64,000 bases of DNA from Lachnospiraceae bacterium (GCA_900199595.1 FZRB01000004.1:62001-126000); one strand, 5' to 3'. Counted from the stretch's first letter, positions 23,570 to 33,172 are shown. Numbers and translations: made by a program. The notes: generated from the letters alone by a model not told the origin.

Positions 23570-24643
23570 TCATTTTCTGGAAGCCCTGTTAATAAGCAGC
23601 ATATCAGCTATGGTTATGGCAACCATGGATTCTACTACTACCACTGCTCTGGGGGCAATAATAGGATCATGTCTTCCCTTTATCTCTATCTCTACTTCTT
23701 CTTCAGAACTGTTAACTGTATTCTGCTTCTGATAAATAGACGGTGTAGGCTTAAATGCAGCCTTTAATAAAATATCTGCCCCATCCGACATACCACCAAG
23801 TATGCCACCACTATGATTTGTCTTTTTTACAACCCTTCCATCAGAAACAGCAAACTCATCATTGTTTTCAGAGCCTCTTCTTTTTATAACATCAAAGCCA
23901 TCTCCTATCTCTACACCTTTAACCGCACCTATAGACATTACAGCATATGCAAGACGGGCATCAAGCTTATCAAAAACAGGTTCTCCTATTCCTACAGGCA
24001 TTCCCGAAACTATACATTCTACTAGAGCACCGCTCGAATCCTTCTCCTGAATAAGCTTTTCAAGATACTCAGAAGCTTTTAAATAAGCAGCTCTGTCAGG
24101 CATACAAAGCGGATTAGAAGTAATTTCATTTCTGTCAAAGTTTGATGCATCGGTCTTGATATCTCCTATCTGTGATACATAGGCATATACATCGATTCCA
24201 TATTCTTCCAGAAGCTTCATAGCTACCGCACCGGCAGCTACTCTTCCCGCGGTTTCTCTTCCGGAGCTTCTTCCTCCTCCTCTGTAATCTCTGAAACCAT
24301 ATTTCTTTTCAAAAGTATAATCAGCATGTCCGGGTCTAAAAACATTGGCGATATCAGAGTAATCCTTCGATATCTGTGAAGTATTTTCAATCATCAGTGA
24401 TATGGGTGTACCCAGGGTTTTTCCTTCAAATACTCCTGACATTATCCGAACCTTGTCTGGTTCATTTCTTTTAGTAGTGAAATCTGACTGTCCGGGTCTT
24501 CTTCTATCCATAAAGCTCTGAATATACTCTTCGCTTATTTCCAGTCCCGCAGGACAGCCATCTATAACAGCACCAATACCGTAACCATGGGATTCCCCCC
24601 ATGTAGATACTTTAAATATATTTCCAAATGTGGATCCAGCCAT
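23570..24643 (-). CDS. aroC: Chorismate synthase
   Basis: 357-residue FMN-dependent enzyme for the last shikimate step, EPSP to chorismate. Signatures: [18 protein letters not shown] near the start, [30 protein letters not shown] in the middle (residues with the active-site His and Arg), and GGMSDG with [11 protein letters not shown] near the end. Full length. GGAG lies 11 bases before the ATG. Together with the aroE-aroK fusion 0.5 kb away it places three shikimate steps in this section, with rpsO in between. Confidence 0.98.
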   Translation of the reverse strand: MAGSTFGNIFKVSTWGESHGYGIGAVIDGCPAGLEISEEYIQSFMDRRRPGQSDFTTKRNEPDKVRIMSGVFEGKTLGTPISLMIENTSQISKDYSDIANVFRPGHADYTFEKKYGFRDYRGGGRSSGRETAGRVAAGAVAMKLLEEYGIDVYAYVSQIGDIKTDASNFDRNEITSNPLCMPDRAAYLKASEYLEKLIQEKDSSGALVECIVSGMPVGIGEPVFDKLDARLAYAVMSIGAVKGVEIGDGFDVIKRRGSENNDEFAVSDGRVVKKTNHSGGILGGMSDGADILLKAAFKPTPSIYQKQNTVNSSEEEVEIEIKGRHDPIIAPRAVVVVESMVAITIADMLLINRASRK

Positions 24644-24669
24644 AACTCTTTTATCTCCTTATTTCAAGC

Positions 24670-24690
24670 ATAGGAAACTTCGTTTCCTAT
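24670..24690 (-). other. GAA-triloop hairpin in the aroC leader
   Basis: Nine-bp perfect arms (24670-24678 / 24682-24690) with a TTC loop (GAA on the transcribed strand) lie about 27 bases upstream of aroC. No T-run follows, so a leader or stability hairpin is more likely than a terminator. Confidence 0.45.
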
Positions 24691-24694
24691 TATA

Positions 24695-24728
24695 CAAAAA
24701 ATTTAAAGACCCGGTGACTGCCGGGTCT
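24695..24728 (-). terminator. xerD terminator
   Basis: AGACCCGG / CCGGGTCT (24707-24714 / 24721-24728), 6-nt loop, directly after the xerD stop and followed on the minus strand by TTTAAATTTTTT. Confidence 0.85.
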
Positions 24729-24731
24729 ATA

Positions 24732-25625
24732 TTATGCATGCCTGATTTCAGCTCTCGGATGAGCTTTATCATATACTTCTTTCAATCTGCTTGACTTTCC
24801 CTTCAGATAAACCTGAGTAGTTGAAATATCTGAATGTCCGAGCATTTCCTGAAGACTTGCAAGATCAGCTCCGTTACTAACCATATGCGTAGCAAACGAA
24901 TGCCTGATCATATGTGGTGTTATATCTTTATTGATTCCGGCCTTTTTAGCATAAGCTTTAAGTAGCTTCCAAAAGCCCTGACGTGACATTTCGTCACCCT
25001 TAATATTCGTAAATAAGTATTCTGAATCAGCACACATACTCGGGCGTACATCGGTCAGATACCTTGTCAATGCATACTTGGCAGCATTCTCAATCGGAAT
25101 GATCCTGCTCTTTGTTCTGTCATGACACTCTATATAACTAAGAGATAGATTAAGATCAGACATTTTCAGAGATATCAGCTCGCTTACTCTCAGGCCTGTC
25201 GCATAAAGAAGTTCAAGCATTGCCTTATCTCTTATTTCCTTCGGTGTATCTCCTGAAGGCTGATCCAGAAGAAGACTGACTTCTTCAATGGTAAGCGTTT
25301 CCGGAATTCTCTTCTCAACCTTTGGAGGTTTTATTCCTTCTGTAGGATTATCAGATATTTTTTTATTCTCGAAAAGATATATAAAAAATGATCTGATACT
25401 TGCAACACTTCTCGATACAGTCGCAGAACTCATTTTTTCACTTTCCATATAAAGTACATATGATCTAAGAGAAGTCTGTGTCACATCCTCAGGTTTTAAA
25501 ACTCCATCTTTCTCAAGGAAATTGCACATCTTCAACAAATCACGCTTATATGACTGGACTGTATTCAGACTGCTTTTTTTTACAGAAGTCAGATAGTCTA
25601 TGTAATTATCAATCTCTTGTCTCAC
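24732..25625 (-). CDS. xerD: Tyrosine recombinase, XerD type
   Basis: 297 residues with an N-terminal SAM-like core-binding domain (about 1-85) and a C-terminal catalytic domain. All active-site residues are present: Arg146, Lys172, His238, Arg241, His264 and the nucleophile Tyr273. Length and overall pattern are those of XerC/XerD, which resolve chromosome dimers at dif together with FtsK. It is a stand-alone housekeeping gene next to aroC and rny, with no flanking repeats that would suggest an integrase. The start codon is GTG (25625) with a weak ribosome site (GGTGGG). XerC versus XerD is not settled. Confidence 0.88.
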   Translation of the reverse strand: MRQEIDNYIDYLTSVKKSSLNTVQSYKRDLLKMCNFLEKDGVLKPEDVTQTSLRSYVLYMESEKMSSATVSRSVASIRSFFIYLFENKKISDNPTEGIKPPKVEKRIPETLTIEEVSLLLDQPSGDTPKEIRDKAMLELLYATGLRVSELISLKMSDLNLSLSYIECHDRTKSRIIPIENAAKYALTRYLTDVRPSMCADSEYLFTNIKGDEMSRQGFWKLLKAYAKKAGINKDITPHMIRHSFATHMVSNGADLASLQEMLGHSDISTTQVYLKGKSSRLKEVYDKAHPRAEIRHA

Positions 25626-25693
25626 TTATTCTTTACCCACCACAACACTTTTGTCATATTCTCTGCTTATTGTTACAAAGCGATAGTGATATT

Positions 25694-25722
25694 AGTATAG
25701 TAATAAATTAACATAAAATCAA
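25694..25722 (-). promoter_or_regulatory. Candidate xerD promoter
   Basis: Minus strand: TTGATT (25717-25722), 17 bases, TATACT (25694-25699). The spacer contains TTATGTTAA, a word that recurs in two palindromes upstream (25830-25850 and 25861-25879). Confidence 0.6.
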
Positions 25723-25820
25723 CCATAATTTTTATACCAACCTATCTGCAAAGCCTCTAAAATAGGGCATTTGCGCAAAATAGAGTATACGTATCAATCA
25801 CCAATCACTAAATATTGTGG

Positions 25821-25879
25821 AAAAAAATTTTTATGTTTTTTTAACATAAAGGTTACAGTTTTAACATAATATATGTTAA
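25821..25879 (-). terminator. AT-rich terminator and palindrome after the Nudix gene
   Basis: TTTATGTT / AACATAAA (25830-25837 / 25843-25850) is followed on the minus strand by a T7 run, giving a weak A/T terminator. Just before it, TTAACATA / TATGTTAA (25861-25868 / 25872-25879) forms a second perfect palindrome with a 3-nt centre. Confidence 0.5.
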
Positions 25880-25901
25880 TCATTTTGTAACAGTTGCGTA
25901 A

Positions 25902-26489
25902 TCATTGATCAGTCAGGGAATCTGAATATGCAAGAATCGCTATAATCGTCTTACTGTCATTTATTTTTCCTTCATGAACATACTTAAGAGCTTCTTCAAG
26001 GTCAAGTTTTATAATATCAATAAATTCATCATCATCTCTGTGAAGCTCGCCTTCTTTCAGTTCAGTTCCTATATAAACCGCAGTACGTTCACTGAAAAGA
26101 CCAACTGCCGCAATTATATAATTTACAAATTCCAGTTTCTGAGGTATCAGCCCCGTCTCCTCCTGCGCCTCCCTGAGTGCACATTTATAGAAAGGAGAAT
26201 CCTTTGCCTCAAAGCTTTCTCTTTTTTTAATGTCAAAAGAAGCTGAATCATCAAAATCACCGGTCTCTACACAGCCTGCCGGTATTTCTATATCATAGTC
26301 CTGAATAACATTACGATATTGTTTTACAAAAATAAGCTTTCCATCTTCATCAACCAGAAGCACACCTGAACCATTTCTGTTTTCAACATAATCATAATAA
26401 AGAGACTCTCCTTCAGGAGAGATAAGAGTATCTTCATAGACCTTTACACGATGTCCTTTATATTTTAACTGTCTGTTTTTTAATTTCAT
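25902..26489 (-). CDS. Nudix hydrolase, ADP-ribose pyrophosphatase-like
   Basis: 195 residues from ATG 26489, six bases after AGGTG; an upstream in-frame GTG is part of that ribosome site. The fold and the QYR...EIPAGCVE region match ADP-ribose pyrophosphatases. The Nudix box is recognisable at both ends (PAGCVETG and ALREAQEETGL), but about 20 extra residues (SFDIKKRESFEAKDSPFYK) lie between Gly-x5-Glu and REAQEE. The catalytic REAQEE glutamates are kept, so it may still be active. Expected role: hydrolysis of ADP-ribose or a related nucleotide diphosphate. Downstream of rny. Confidence 0.8.
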   Translation of the reverse strand: MKLKNRQLKYKGHRVKVYEDTLISPEGESLYYDYVENRNGSGVLLVDEDGKLIFVKQYRNVIQDYDIEIPAGCVETGDFDDSASFDIKKRESFEAKDSPFYKCALREAQEETGLIPQKLEFVNYIIAAVGLFSERTAVYIGTELKEGELHRDDDEFIDIIKLDLEEALKYVHEGKINDSKTIIAILAYSDSLTDQ

Positions 26490-26548
26490 TTTTATCACCT
26501 GGCTCTTCTTTTGTAACTAAGTTTGGTTCCTTGACATATGGCATAAAA

Positions 26549-26580
26549 ATCCCCCTGTCCTCATAAGAGAACAAGGGGTT
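26549..26580 (-). terminator. rny terminator
   Basis: CCCCTGTCCTC / GAGAACAAGGGG with one bulge and an ATAA loop, starting about 10 bases after the rny stop. It is followed on the minus strand by ATTTTTATG. Confidence 0.75.
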
Positions 26581-26590
26581 CTTTCATTAA

Positions 26591-28144
26591 TTACTTAGCA
26601 TAATCAGTTACTCTGGATTCACGGATAAGGCTGACTTTGATCTGTCCAGGATATTCCAATTCATCTTCAATCTGTTTTGAAATATTTCTGGCCAGAAGTA
26701 CCATATCTGCATCACTGATTTTCTCAGGAACAACTGCTACCCTGATCTCTCTACCTGCCTGAATAGCAAAGGATTTATCTACACCCTCGAAATCATTTGC
26801 AATCTCTTCCAGCTTTGTAAGTCTGGTTGTATATGTATCGAGAGTTTCTCTTCTAGCACCCGGACGAGCTGCAGAAATAGCATCAGCAGCCTGAACTATA
26901 CATGCTATAAGTGATTCTGCCTCACAGTCACCATGATGTGAAGCAACCGTATTGATAACAACATTATTTTCTTTATACTTTTTACAAAGATCCACACCAA
27001 TAGATACGTGTGATCCTTCCATCTCATGATCGATAGATTTACCGATATCATGAAGAAGACCTGCTCTTTTAGCAAGCTTAACATCTTCTCCAAGCTCTCC
27101 TGCCATAAGCCCACTAAGGTGAGCAACCTCAAGAGAATGCTTGAGAGCATTCTGACCATAGCTTGTTCTGAACTTCATACGTCCAAGCAGTTTAATAAGT
27201 TCAGGATGAAGTCCGTGAACACCAGCTTCAAGTGCAGCAGCTTCACCTTCCTCACGCATCCTTGCTTCGACTTCTTTCTTAGCCTTCTCTACCATTTCCT
27301 CAATTCTGGCAGGATGGATACGTCCATCTACAATAAGCTTTTCAAGGGCTACGCGGGCAACCTCTCTTCTCACTGCATCAAAGCTTGACAGAACTACTGC
27401 TTCCGGTGTGTCATCGATAATAAGATCAACACCGGTAAGAGTTTCCAGAGTACGTATATTACGTCCCTCACGGCCTATTATACGTCCCTTCATCTCATCA
27501 CTAGGCAGCTGAACCAGTGAAACTGTGGACTCGGATACAACATCTGCGGCACATTTTTGTATAGCACCGACAACAATCTCCTTAGCCCTTTTATCAGCTT
27601 CCTCCTTTGCTCTGGATTCCAGCTCCTTAATCATAATTGCTGTTTCATGTTTTACATCATCTTCAACGGTTTTAAGTAAATATTCCTTAGCCTGTTCAGA
27701 GGTAAGACCGGATATTCTTTCCAGTTCCTGTTGTCTCTTTTCAGATAGTTCTTCAACTTCAGCAGTTTTCTTGACAAGATTAGCTTCCTTGGCTGTAAGG
27801 GACTGCTCCCTGCGCTCAAGAGTATCGCTCTTTTTATCAAGATTCTCCTCTCTCTGAAGGACTCTCTTCTCCATATGCTGAATCTCTGCTCTACGGTCTT
27901 TTACTTCTTTCTCGATTTCGTTCTTAGTCTTAAGAGCGTCCTCTTTTGCTGTAAGAAGTATGTCCCTCTTCTTCGACTCAGCGGCCTTTAATGCATCATC
28001 TATTATATCCTTAGCTTTGTCCTCAGCCTTACCAATCTTGGCTTCTGCTATATTCTTTCTGTATGTATTACCAAGCAGAAATCCAACTATAGCGGCTACG
28101 ACAAAGGCGGCTACCACGATGATTACCCATATAAGAGTTGACAC
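26591..28144 (-). CDS. rny: Ribonuclease Y
   Basis: 517-residue membrane-bound endoribonuclease that starts mRNA decay in Firmicutes. Order: N-terminal membrane helix (about 4-24), long charged coiled coil (about 30-205), KH domain with [15 protein letters not shown], then an HD domain with the metal motif [10 protein letters not shown] near residue 365 and ASHHGD. The start is GTG, with GGAGG seven bases before it. Full length. Order recA-recX-rny is common in Clostridia. Confidence 0.97.
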   Translation of the reverse strand: MSTLIWVIIVVAAFVVAAIVGFLLGNTYRKNIAEAKIGKAEDKAKDIIDDALKAAESKKRDILLTAKEDALKTKNEIEKEVKDRRAEIQHMEKRVLQREENLDKKSDTLERREQSLTAKEANLVKKTAEVEELSEKRQQELERISGLTSEQAKEYLLKTVEDDVKHETAIMIKELESRAKEEADKRAKEIVVGAIQKCAADVVSESTVSLVQLPSDEMKGRIIGREGRNIRTLETLTGVDLIIDDTPEAVVLSSFDAVRREVARVALEKLIVDGRIHPARIEEMVEKAKKEVEARMREEGEAAALEAGVHGLHPELIKLLGRMKFRTSYGQNALKHSLEVAHLSGLMAGELGEDVKLAKRAGLLHDIGKSIDHEMEGSHVSIGVDLCKKYKENNVVINTVASHHGDCEAESLIACIVQAADAISAARPGARRETLDTYTTRLTKLEEIANDFEGVDKSFAIQAGREIRVAVVPEKISDADMVLLARNISKQIEDELEYPGQIKVSLIRESRVTDYAK

Positions 28145-28210
28145 AGGAGTACCTCCTTTATATTAAATTGTTTTTTACATATACCAACTAATAATATACT
28201 TTTAAGAATA

Positions 28211-28825
28211 TTATGTCAAGTGATTGTTAATCTGCTCAAACGAAAAGCCATGTCTTACCAAAAGACCCGCTGCTCTTTTACGACTTCTCTCATCAGTCAT
28301 ATCCTGCCCATCAAATCTTTTCAGCAGACGCTCGATAGCTTTATCCTCATTCATATCCTCTTCAGAATAAACTCTGTCCATAAGACTCTCTAAATCATCA
28401 ATTCTGATATGTCTCATATCGAGTTCTCTTCTGAGCAAGGATCTGCTTTTCTGATACATATATGTTCTTATGTAGGATTCAGCAAACCTTTCATCATTCA
28501 GATAATTATATTCATAAAGAAGATTAACTGCCTCATCTATAGCATAATCCGGGTAACTTTTCATCCTCAGCTTCAGTTTTATGGAATCACTGCATTTTTC
28601 TGAATCCGAAAGATAACTTACTGCCTTATCATATGCTTTATATATAACCAGATCTTTGATCTTCTGTAATGAATCATCGTCAACCTCAGTCATGCCTTCG
28701 TTCTGAACAGCACTAAAGTCGATACCAGCCTTTTCGAAGTCATTTTTATATAGAAAACCTATATATTCGCTATCCTTATAAATATAGTATAGCTTTCCTT
28801 TATTTTTTATAGTAAGAAATGTCAT
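28211..28825 (-). CDS. recX: RecX, regulator of RecA
   Basis: 204 residues made mostly of three-helix repeats typical of RecX, a protein that binds RecA filaments and limits their activity. Matching segments are YDKAVSYLSDSEKCSDSIKLKLRMKSY, YNYLNDERFAESYIR and RRELDMRHI. The first 50 residues are beta-rich and divergent. It starts nine bases after the recA stop, so the two are probably co-transcribed and coupled. Confidence 0.9.
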   Translation of the reverse strand: MTFLTIKNKGKLYYIYKDSEYIGFLYKNDFEKAGIDFSAVQNEGMTEVDDDSLQKIKDLVIYKAYDKAVSYLSDSEKCSDSIKLKLRMKSYPDYAIDEAVNLLYEYNYLNDERFAESYIRTYMYQKSRSLLRRELDMRHIRIDDLESLMDRVYSEEDMNEDKAIERLLKRFDGQDMTDERSRKRAAGLLVRHGFSFEQINNHLT

Positions 28826-28834
28826 AGGCCTATC

Positions 28835-29884
28835 CTATGATTCCTTATCAGCTTCTTCATCGGCAGTTTCACCTGTTGAATCAGCATCCTTATCTGAAAA
28901 ATAAATCTCTCTTACCTTATCTTCTATTTCCTTCATCACCTCAGGATTTTCCTTCAGATAAAGCTTGGCATTTTCACGTCCCTGACCAATCTTTTCTCCA
29001 AGATAAGCATACCATGCTCCGGACTTGGCAATGACATCACATTTTGCTGCAAGATCAAGTATATCTCCTTCTCTTGAAATACCTTGACCAAACATAATAT
29101 CAAACTCCGCTTCTTTAAATGGAGGTGAAACCTTATTCTTTACAATCTTGACTCTGGTCCTGTTACCTACGCCTTCACCACCGGTCTTAATAGTCTCTAT
29201 CCTTCTGACTTCCATTCTGACAGAAGCATAGAATTTAAGTGCTCTACCACCTGTAGTAGTTTCAGGATTACCAAACATAACACCAACCTTTTCACGAAGC
29301 TGATTGATGAAGATAACTACACAGTTAGTCTTGCTGATAACAGCTGTAAGCTTTCTGAGTGCCTGGGACATAAGTCTTGCATGAAGACCTACATGACTGT
29401 CACCCATCTCACCATCTATTTCAGCCTTTGGAACAAGAGCAGCAACAGAGTCTATAATGAGTACATCTATAGCACCTGAACGAACCATAGTTTCGGTTAT
29501 TTCAAGAGCCTGTTCACCACTGTCCGGCTGAGAGATATAAAGATTATCAATATCAACACCTATATTTTTAGCATATACCGGATCAAGAGCATGCTCAGCA
29601 TCAATAAAGCCTGCTATACCTCCACGCTTCTGAACCTCAGCTACAACATGAAGGGCAACTGTAGTTTTACCACTTGATTCCGGTCCGTATATTTCAATTA
29701 TACGTCCCCTGGGCATACCACCTATACCCAGAGCTATATCAAGGCTGAGTGAACCTGTAGGTACAGCCTCTATATTCATATTCTTGGCATTATCACCAAG
29801 CTTCATTATTGATCCTTTTCCAAACTGCTTCTCTATCTGAGCAAGCGCAGCATCAAGTGCTTTTAATTTTTCTTCGTTTGCCAT
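28835..29884 (-). CDS. recA: Recombinase A
   Basis: 349 residues from ATG 29884, with AAAGGAG five bases upstream; a start five codons earlier includes that site. RecA forms filaments on single-stranded DNA, does strand exchange and triggers LexA self-cleavage. Marks: Walker [10 protein letters not shown] (about 67-75), [14 protein letters not shown], the L1/L2 DNA loops ([21 protein letters not shown]), and an acidic C-terminal tail. Full length. No clear Gram-positive LexA box is seen upstream. Confidence 0.99.
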   Translation of the reverse strand: MANEEKLKALDAALAQIEKQFGKGSIMKLGDNAKNMNIEAVPTGSLSLDIALGIGGMPRGRIIEIYGPESSGKTTVALHVVAEVQKRGGIAGFIDAEHALDPVYAKNIGVDIDNLYISQPDSGEQALEITETMVRSGAIDVLIIDSVAALVPKAEIDGEMGDSHVGLHARLMSQALRKLTAVISKTNCVVIFINQLREKVGVMFGNPETTTGGRALKFYASVRMEVRRIETIKTGGEGVGNRTRVKIVKNKVSPPFKEAEFDIMFGQGISREGDILDLAAKCDVIAKSGAWYAYLGEKIGQGRENAKLYLKENPEVMKEIEDKVREIYFSDKDADSTGETADEEADKES

Positions 29885-29977
29885 TTTAGCTCCTTTCATT
29901 CGTCCGGTCCGTCCCCTAACAGACCATCAAATAATTAATTAAAAAACAAAAAAATTTTAGTCCTGACGAACAAAAAG

Positions 29978-30010
29978 AGTATAGCATAATAAATAAAAAA
30001 ATGCTATTAT
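29978..30010. promoter_or_regulatory. Overlapping divergent promoters of recA and tmcAL
   Basis: Minus strand: extended -10 TGC-TATACT (29978-29986) toward recA. Plus strand: extended -10 TGC-TATTAT (30002-30010) toward tmcAL. The two are mirrored in an inverted repeat ATAGCAT (29981-29987) / ATGCTAT (30001-30007). Each -10 lies where the other promoter's -35 should be. No good -35 is visible on either side. Confidence 0.5.
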
Positions 30011-30040
30011 AAAAGTGTATGCGGAAAGGAATCAACCGAT

Positions 30041-31267
30041 ATGTCAAATATAGCGATAATAGCTGAATACAATCCATTTCATAATGGCCATCAATACCTT
30101 GTTGATTATGCAAGTGCAGTTCTTAGCGCTGACAATGTCATCGCTCTTATGAGCGGTAATTTTCTTCAGCGAGGTATTCCTGCTATGGCAGATAAGTATA
30201 CACGTGCCGAAGCCGCACTTAGCAGCGGAATCAGCATGGTTTTTGAGTTGCCTGTTATCTACGCTACAGGAAGTGCCCGTGATTTTGCAACCGGTGCAGT
30301 AAATATACTTAATAAGCTGGGATGTATAGACGGTCTTCTGTTTGGAGCTGAGGATGATAAGCCTGAACTATTTGACAAAGTTTCTGATATACTTGCATTT
30401 GAACCACCCGAATACACCATACTGCTTAACAGCTACCTTGCAAAGGGATTTAATTATCCTTCAGCAAGTGAAAAGTCAATAGTAAAGCTTCTTGGTCAGG
30501 ATACTGATTCAACCATATCAAAGCCGAATAATATATTGGCTATATCCTACATAACCGCACTTAAAAAGACTAAATCAAAAATAAAGCCTGTTATCGTAAA
30601 AAGAACAGATGAAGGCTATATGAACAGTTCACTTACCGGTTATTATTCCAGTTCAACTGCCATAAGAAAAGCCATCAATAATTCCAAGGATGTTATGGGA
30701 TGTATTCCAAAGGGAAGCTACAACGCTTATAGTGAATATATAAAGAAGCCACTGCCCGATCCGGACTGGCTTACTCCTTATATAACGGCAAGGCTCATTT
30801 ATGACAGAAATCTGGATCCTAAGATATCTGCTCTTGATAAAACTCTGGACATTACTCCTGAGCTGCTTAACAGACTCAGAAAAATGCCGTTACCTGCAAA
30901 GTATGTAGAGATTACCGATTATCTTAAAACCAAGAATCTTACCATGACCAGAGTAAGCAGGGTTCTCCTTCATATGATTCTGGGTATAATAGATGCTGAC
31001 AGAGAGCTTGCATATAATAATGGTTTCAGCGAATATATCAACCTCCTGGGACTGAACAAAAAAGATACTTCAGTATTGAAAAAGATATCCGCTGATTCTG
31101 AGCTTACTGTTATTAATAAAAAATCAGAATTCAAACCGGAAACCGAGCTTGGTCAGAGAATGTGGCAGATAGACAGGCTGGCAACAGATCTGTATAATCA
31201 GATAATCTATGATCATACAAACATCCGCCTCAGAAGCGAAAAAACAAGTCAGGTAAGAACCGTATAA
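30041..31267 (+). CDS. tmcAL: tRNA(Met) cytidine acetate ligase
   Basis: 408 residues, the only plus-strand gene in the window. It belongs to the YlbM/TmcAL nucleotidyltransferase family, which in Bacillus acetylates the wobble cytidine of elongator tRNA-Met using acetate and ATP. The N-terminal motif IIAEYNPFHNGHQY is the HIGH-like site; MSGNFLQRGIPAM and LFGAEDD are other family marks. Full length, with an AAAGGA ribosome site. It is divergent from recA and ends at a strong two-way terminator. Confidence 0.93.
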   Translation: MSNIAIIAEYNPFHNGHQYLVDYASAVLSADNVIALMSGNFLQRGIPAMADKYTRAEAALSSGISMVFELPVIYATGSARDFATGAVNILNKLGCIDGLLFGAEDDKPELFDKVSDILAFEPPEYTILLNSYLAKGFNYPSASEKSIVKLLGQDTDSTISKPNNILAISYITALKKTKSKIKPVIVKRTDEGYMNSSLTGYYSSSTAIRKAINNSKDVMGCIPKGSYNAYSEYIKKPLPDPDWLTPYITARLIYDRNLDPKISALDKTLDITPELLNRLRKMPLPAKYVEITDYLKTKNLTMTRVSRVLLHMILGIIDADRELAYNNGFSEYINLLGLNKKDTSVLKKISADSELTVINKKSEFKPETELGQRMWQIDRLATDLYNQIIYDHTNIRLRSEKTSQVRTV

Positions 31268-31314
31268 AAAAATATGACAGCAGCGAAGTAAGGTTCGCTG
31301 CTGTCATATTTTTT
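31267..31314. terminator. Strong bidirectional terminator
   Basis: A perfect 21-bp inverted repeat (31267-31287 / 31294-31314) with a 6-nt loop and A/T runs at both ends. It separates the convergent tmcAL gene and the 31330-32061 gene. Confidence 0.95.
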
Positions 31315-31329
31315 ATGTATACTATCTAT

Positions 31330-32061
31330 TTAGTCATCAAGAAAATCATCATCGTCGTCGTAATCATCATCGTCATCATATTCATCATCATAATCTTCAT
31401 CGTCATCATCTGCAGGCTCTTCTCTTACAGGAGTAGTATCCTCAAAATCATCTGATAGATCATCAAAATCATCTGCTCTCTGAGCCAGCGCACTTGCAGG
31501 ATCATTATTTATAAGAGCAAGACTTGCCTCAACCTCATCAAGGTTGGTGTCCATGGTATATATTCCATTTTCAAGACTATCCATAAGATTCTTATAATTC
31601 TCATTCTCAGCTTCATATGTTGACTTAAGGAAATCACGAATATCTCTGATTTTCTCTTTTGTATAAAGCATAGCACCCATACGAACTTCTGTTGCTTCTG
31701 CATTTGCATCACCAACTATCTGTGCAGCTTCATCTCTGGCTGATTCGATTATCTCATTAGCTCTTGCATTTGCAAGCTCTGTAATATGATGAGCATCTAC
31801 AAGTCTGTTAGCCTCATTAACAGATTCGGATATAATGGCATCAGAACGAGTTCTTGCTGAAGCAAGTATTGCCTCCTTATTACGCATAATCTTCTTACAT
31901 CTCTCAATCTCACTTGGAAGCTTAAGCTTAAGCTCATTAAGCATACGATCGAGCTCATCCTTAGGAACGATGATCTTATTAGATGAAAGAGGCTGATACT
32001 TACAATTCTCAATAAATACCTCAATCTCATCGATCATTTCTTCAACGCCCTTTTTACCCAT
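31330..32061 (-). CDS. Coiled-coil protein with poly-Asp tail
   Basis: 243 residues. Residues 1-60 are a small helical head, about 60-175 a long Ala/Glu/Arg coiled coil like V/F-type ATPase stalk subunits (ARANEIIESARDEAAQIVGDANAEA), and about 195-243 an Asp/Glu/Tyr tail with runs of DDDD. There is no membrane helix. Such proteins are often labelled ATPase stalk-like or DivIVA-like, but no ATPase genes are near and no function is known to me. AGGAGG lies eight bases before the ATG. It heads downstream of coaD in a compact coaD-rsmD-recG-fakA block and ends at the shared terminator. Confidence 0.75.
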   Translation of the reverse strand: MGKKGVEEMIDEIEVFIENCKYQPLSSNKIIVPKDELDRMLNELKLKLPSEIERCKKIMRNKEAILASARTRSDAIISESVNEANRLVDAHHITELANARANEIIESARDEAAQIVGDANAEATEVRMGAMLYTKEKIRDIRDFLKSTYEAENENYKNLMDSLENGIYTMDTNLDEVEASLALINNDPASALAQRADDFDDLSDDFEDTTPVREEPADDDDEDYDDEYDDDDDYDDDDDFLDD

Positions 32062-32073
32062 TTTCTAATCCTC

Positions 32074-32562
32074 CTACTGATTATTCTTTACCTTCGACTC
32101 TATGAGTGGAAGTATCTCGTCGGGAACAAATCCCCTGACAGACCTTCCGTAGCTTGCAAATTCTCTTACCATACTTGAGCTGATAAAAGAAAGCTTAGGA
32201 TCTGTAGCCATAAATAATGTTTCTATATCGGGAGATACCATATGATTTCCCTGAGCCATCTGAAGCTCACTATCAAAATCTGTTAACTCCCTGAGTCCTC
32301 TGACGATTATCCTTATGTCATTCTCTTTGGCAAAATCAACCAGAAGACCACTATACTGTTCAACATAGACATTGTCATATTTTTTAACAACATCCTTTAA
32401 CATATTAACACGTTCGTCCATAGAAAACAACGGAGTTTTTTTTGCCGCATTATTAAGAACACAAACAACTACTCTGTCAAATATTCCTGCTGAACGTTTT
32501 ATAATATCCATATGTCCCAGCGTTACCGGATCGAAACTGCCGGGATATACAACCATATTCAT
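32074..32562 (-). CDS. coaD: Phosphopantetheine adenylyltransferase
   Basis: 162-residue enzyme of coenzyme A synthesis that joins 4'-phosphopantetheine and ATP to give dephospho-CoA. The nucleotidyltransferase motif YPGSFDPVTLGHMD is at residues 6-19, and the C-terminal ISSSMVREFASYG matches the family's ISSTxxR motif. Full length. It follows rsmD by 19 bases, a pairing typical of bacteria. Confidence 0.98.
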   Translation of the reverse strand: MNMVVYPGSFDPVTLGHMDIIKRSAGIFDRVVVCVLNNAAKKTPLFSMDERVNMLKDVVKKYDNVYVEQYSGLLVDFAKENDIRIIVRGLRELTDFDSELQMAQGNHMVSPDIETLFMATDPKLSFISSSMVREFASYGRSVRGFVPDEILPLIESKVKNNQ

Positions 32563-32581
32563 ACTAGAATTCCACCTGTTG

Positions 32582-33130
32582 CTATTTTAATGATAAAAAT
32601 ACATGCTTATTTGTCTTATAATTCTTGATCTTATAAATAACAAATCCTGTATCTTCTATATAACTCATATCCTCATCAAGTCTGGCCTCTACTATGATCT
32701 TAATATCTTTGTTTTTAAAGGTCTTCCTGTCAAGGATTTCAACTGCTTCTCTTTCGAGTCCCTTACCGTACGGAGGATCTATATAAATTATATCGGCATC
32801 TACCGTACTAAGTCTGTTCAGATAGCTTATCACATCTGACCTTACTATCTCAGACTCCTCTTCAAACTTGGTAAAATGTATATTCTGCTTAATGATATTT
32901 AAGGCTTCCCTGCTGTTCTCAACCAGCACTGCTCTTTTAGCTCCTCTGGATAATGCCTCTATAGCTATCGAACCGCTCCCTGAAAAAAGATCCAAAAATA
33001 CAGAACCCGGCACATCCATCTGAAGACAATTGAACAATGTTTCCTTATATTTATCAGCTGTAGGTCTTGTAGCGTCCCCCTCAAGAGTCTTTAAAGGAAG
33101 ACTTCTTCTTGAACCGGCTATTACTCTCAT
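32582..33130 (-). CDS. rsmD: 16S rRNA G966 N2-methyltransferase
   Basis: 182-residue methyltransferase that methylates guanine 966 of 16S rRNA using S-adenosylmethionine. Motifs: RVIAGSRRSLPL at the start, PTADKYKETLFNCL, the SAM loop FLDLFSGSGSIAIEALSRGA, and the catalytic DPPYGKG. Length normal. It lies between recG and coaD. Confidence 0.95.
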   Translation of the reverse strand: MRVIAGSRRSLPLKTLEGDATRPTADKYKETLFNCLQMDVPGSVFLDLFSGSGSIAIEALSRGAKRAVLVENSREALNIIKQNIHFTKFEEESEIVRSDVISYLNRLSTVDADIIYIDPPYGKGLEREAVEILDRKTFKNKDIKIIVEARLDEDMSYIEDTGFVIYKIKNYKTNKHVFLSLK

Positions 33131-33172
33131 AATTTTACCAACTTTTACTATAACATAATTTCTTGACTTTTT

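Noticed and set aside
24732-25625. Integrase of a mobile element
   Set aside because: Single-gene context, housekeeping neighbours, no attachment repeats, and the normal XerC/D length point to chromosome dimer resolution.
29961-29980. Possible LexA (SOS) box upstream of recA
   Set aside because: Only a half site CGAAC is present; the second half does not match GTTCG at the needed spacing.
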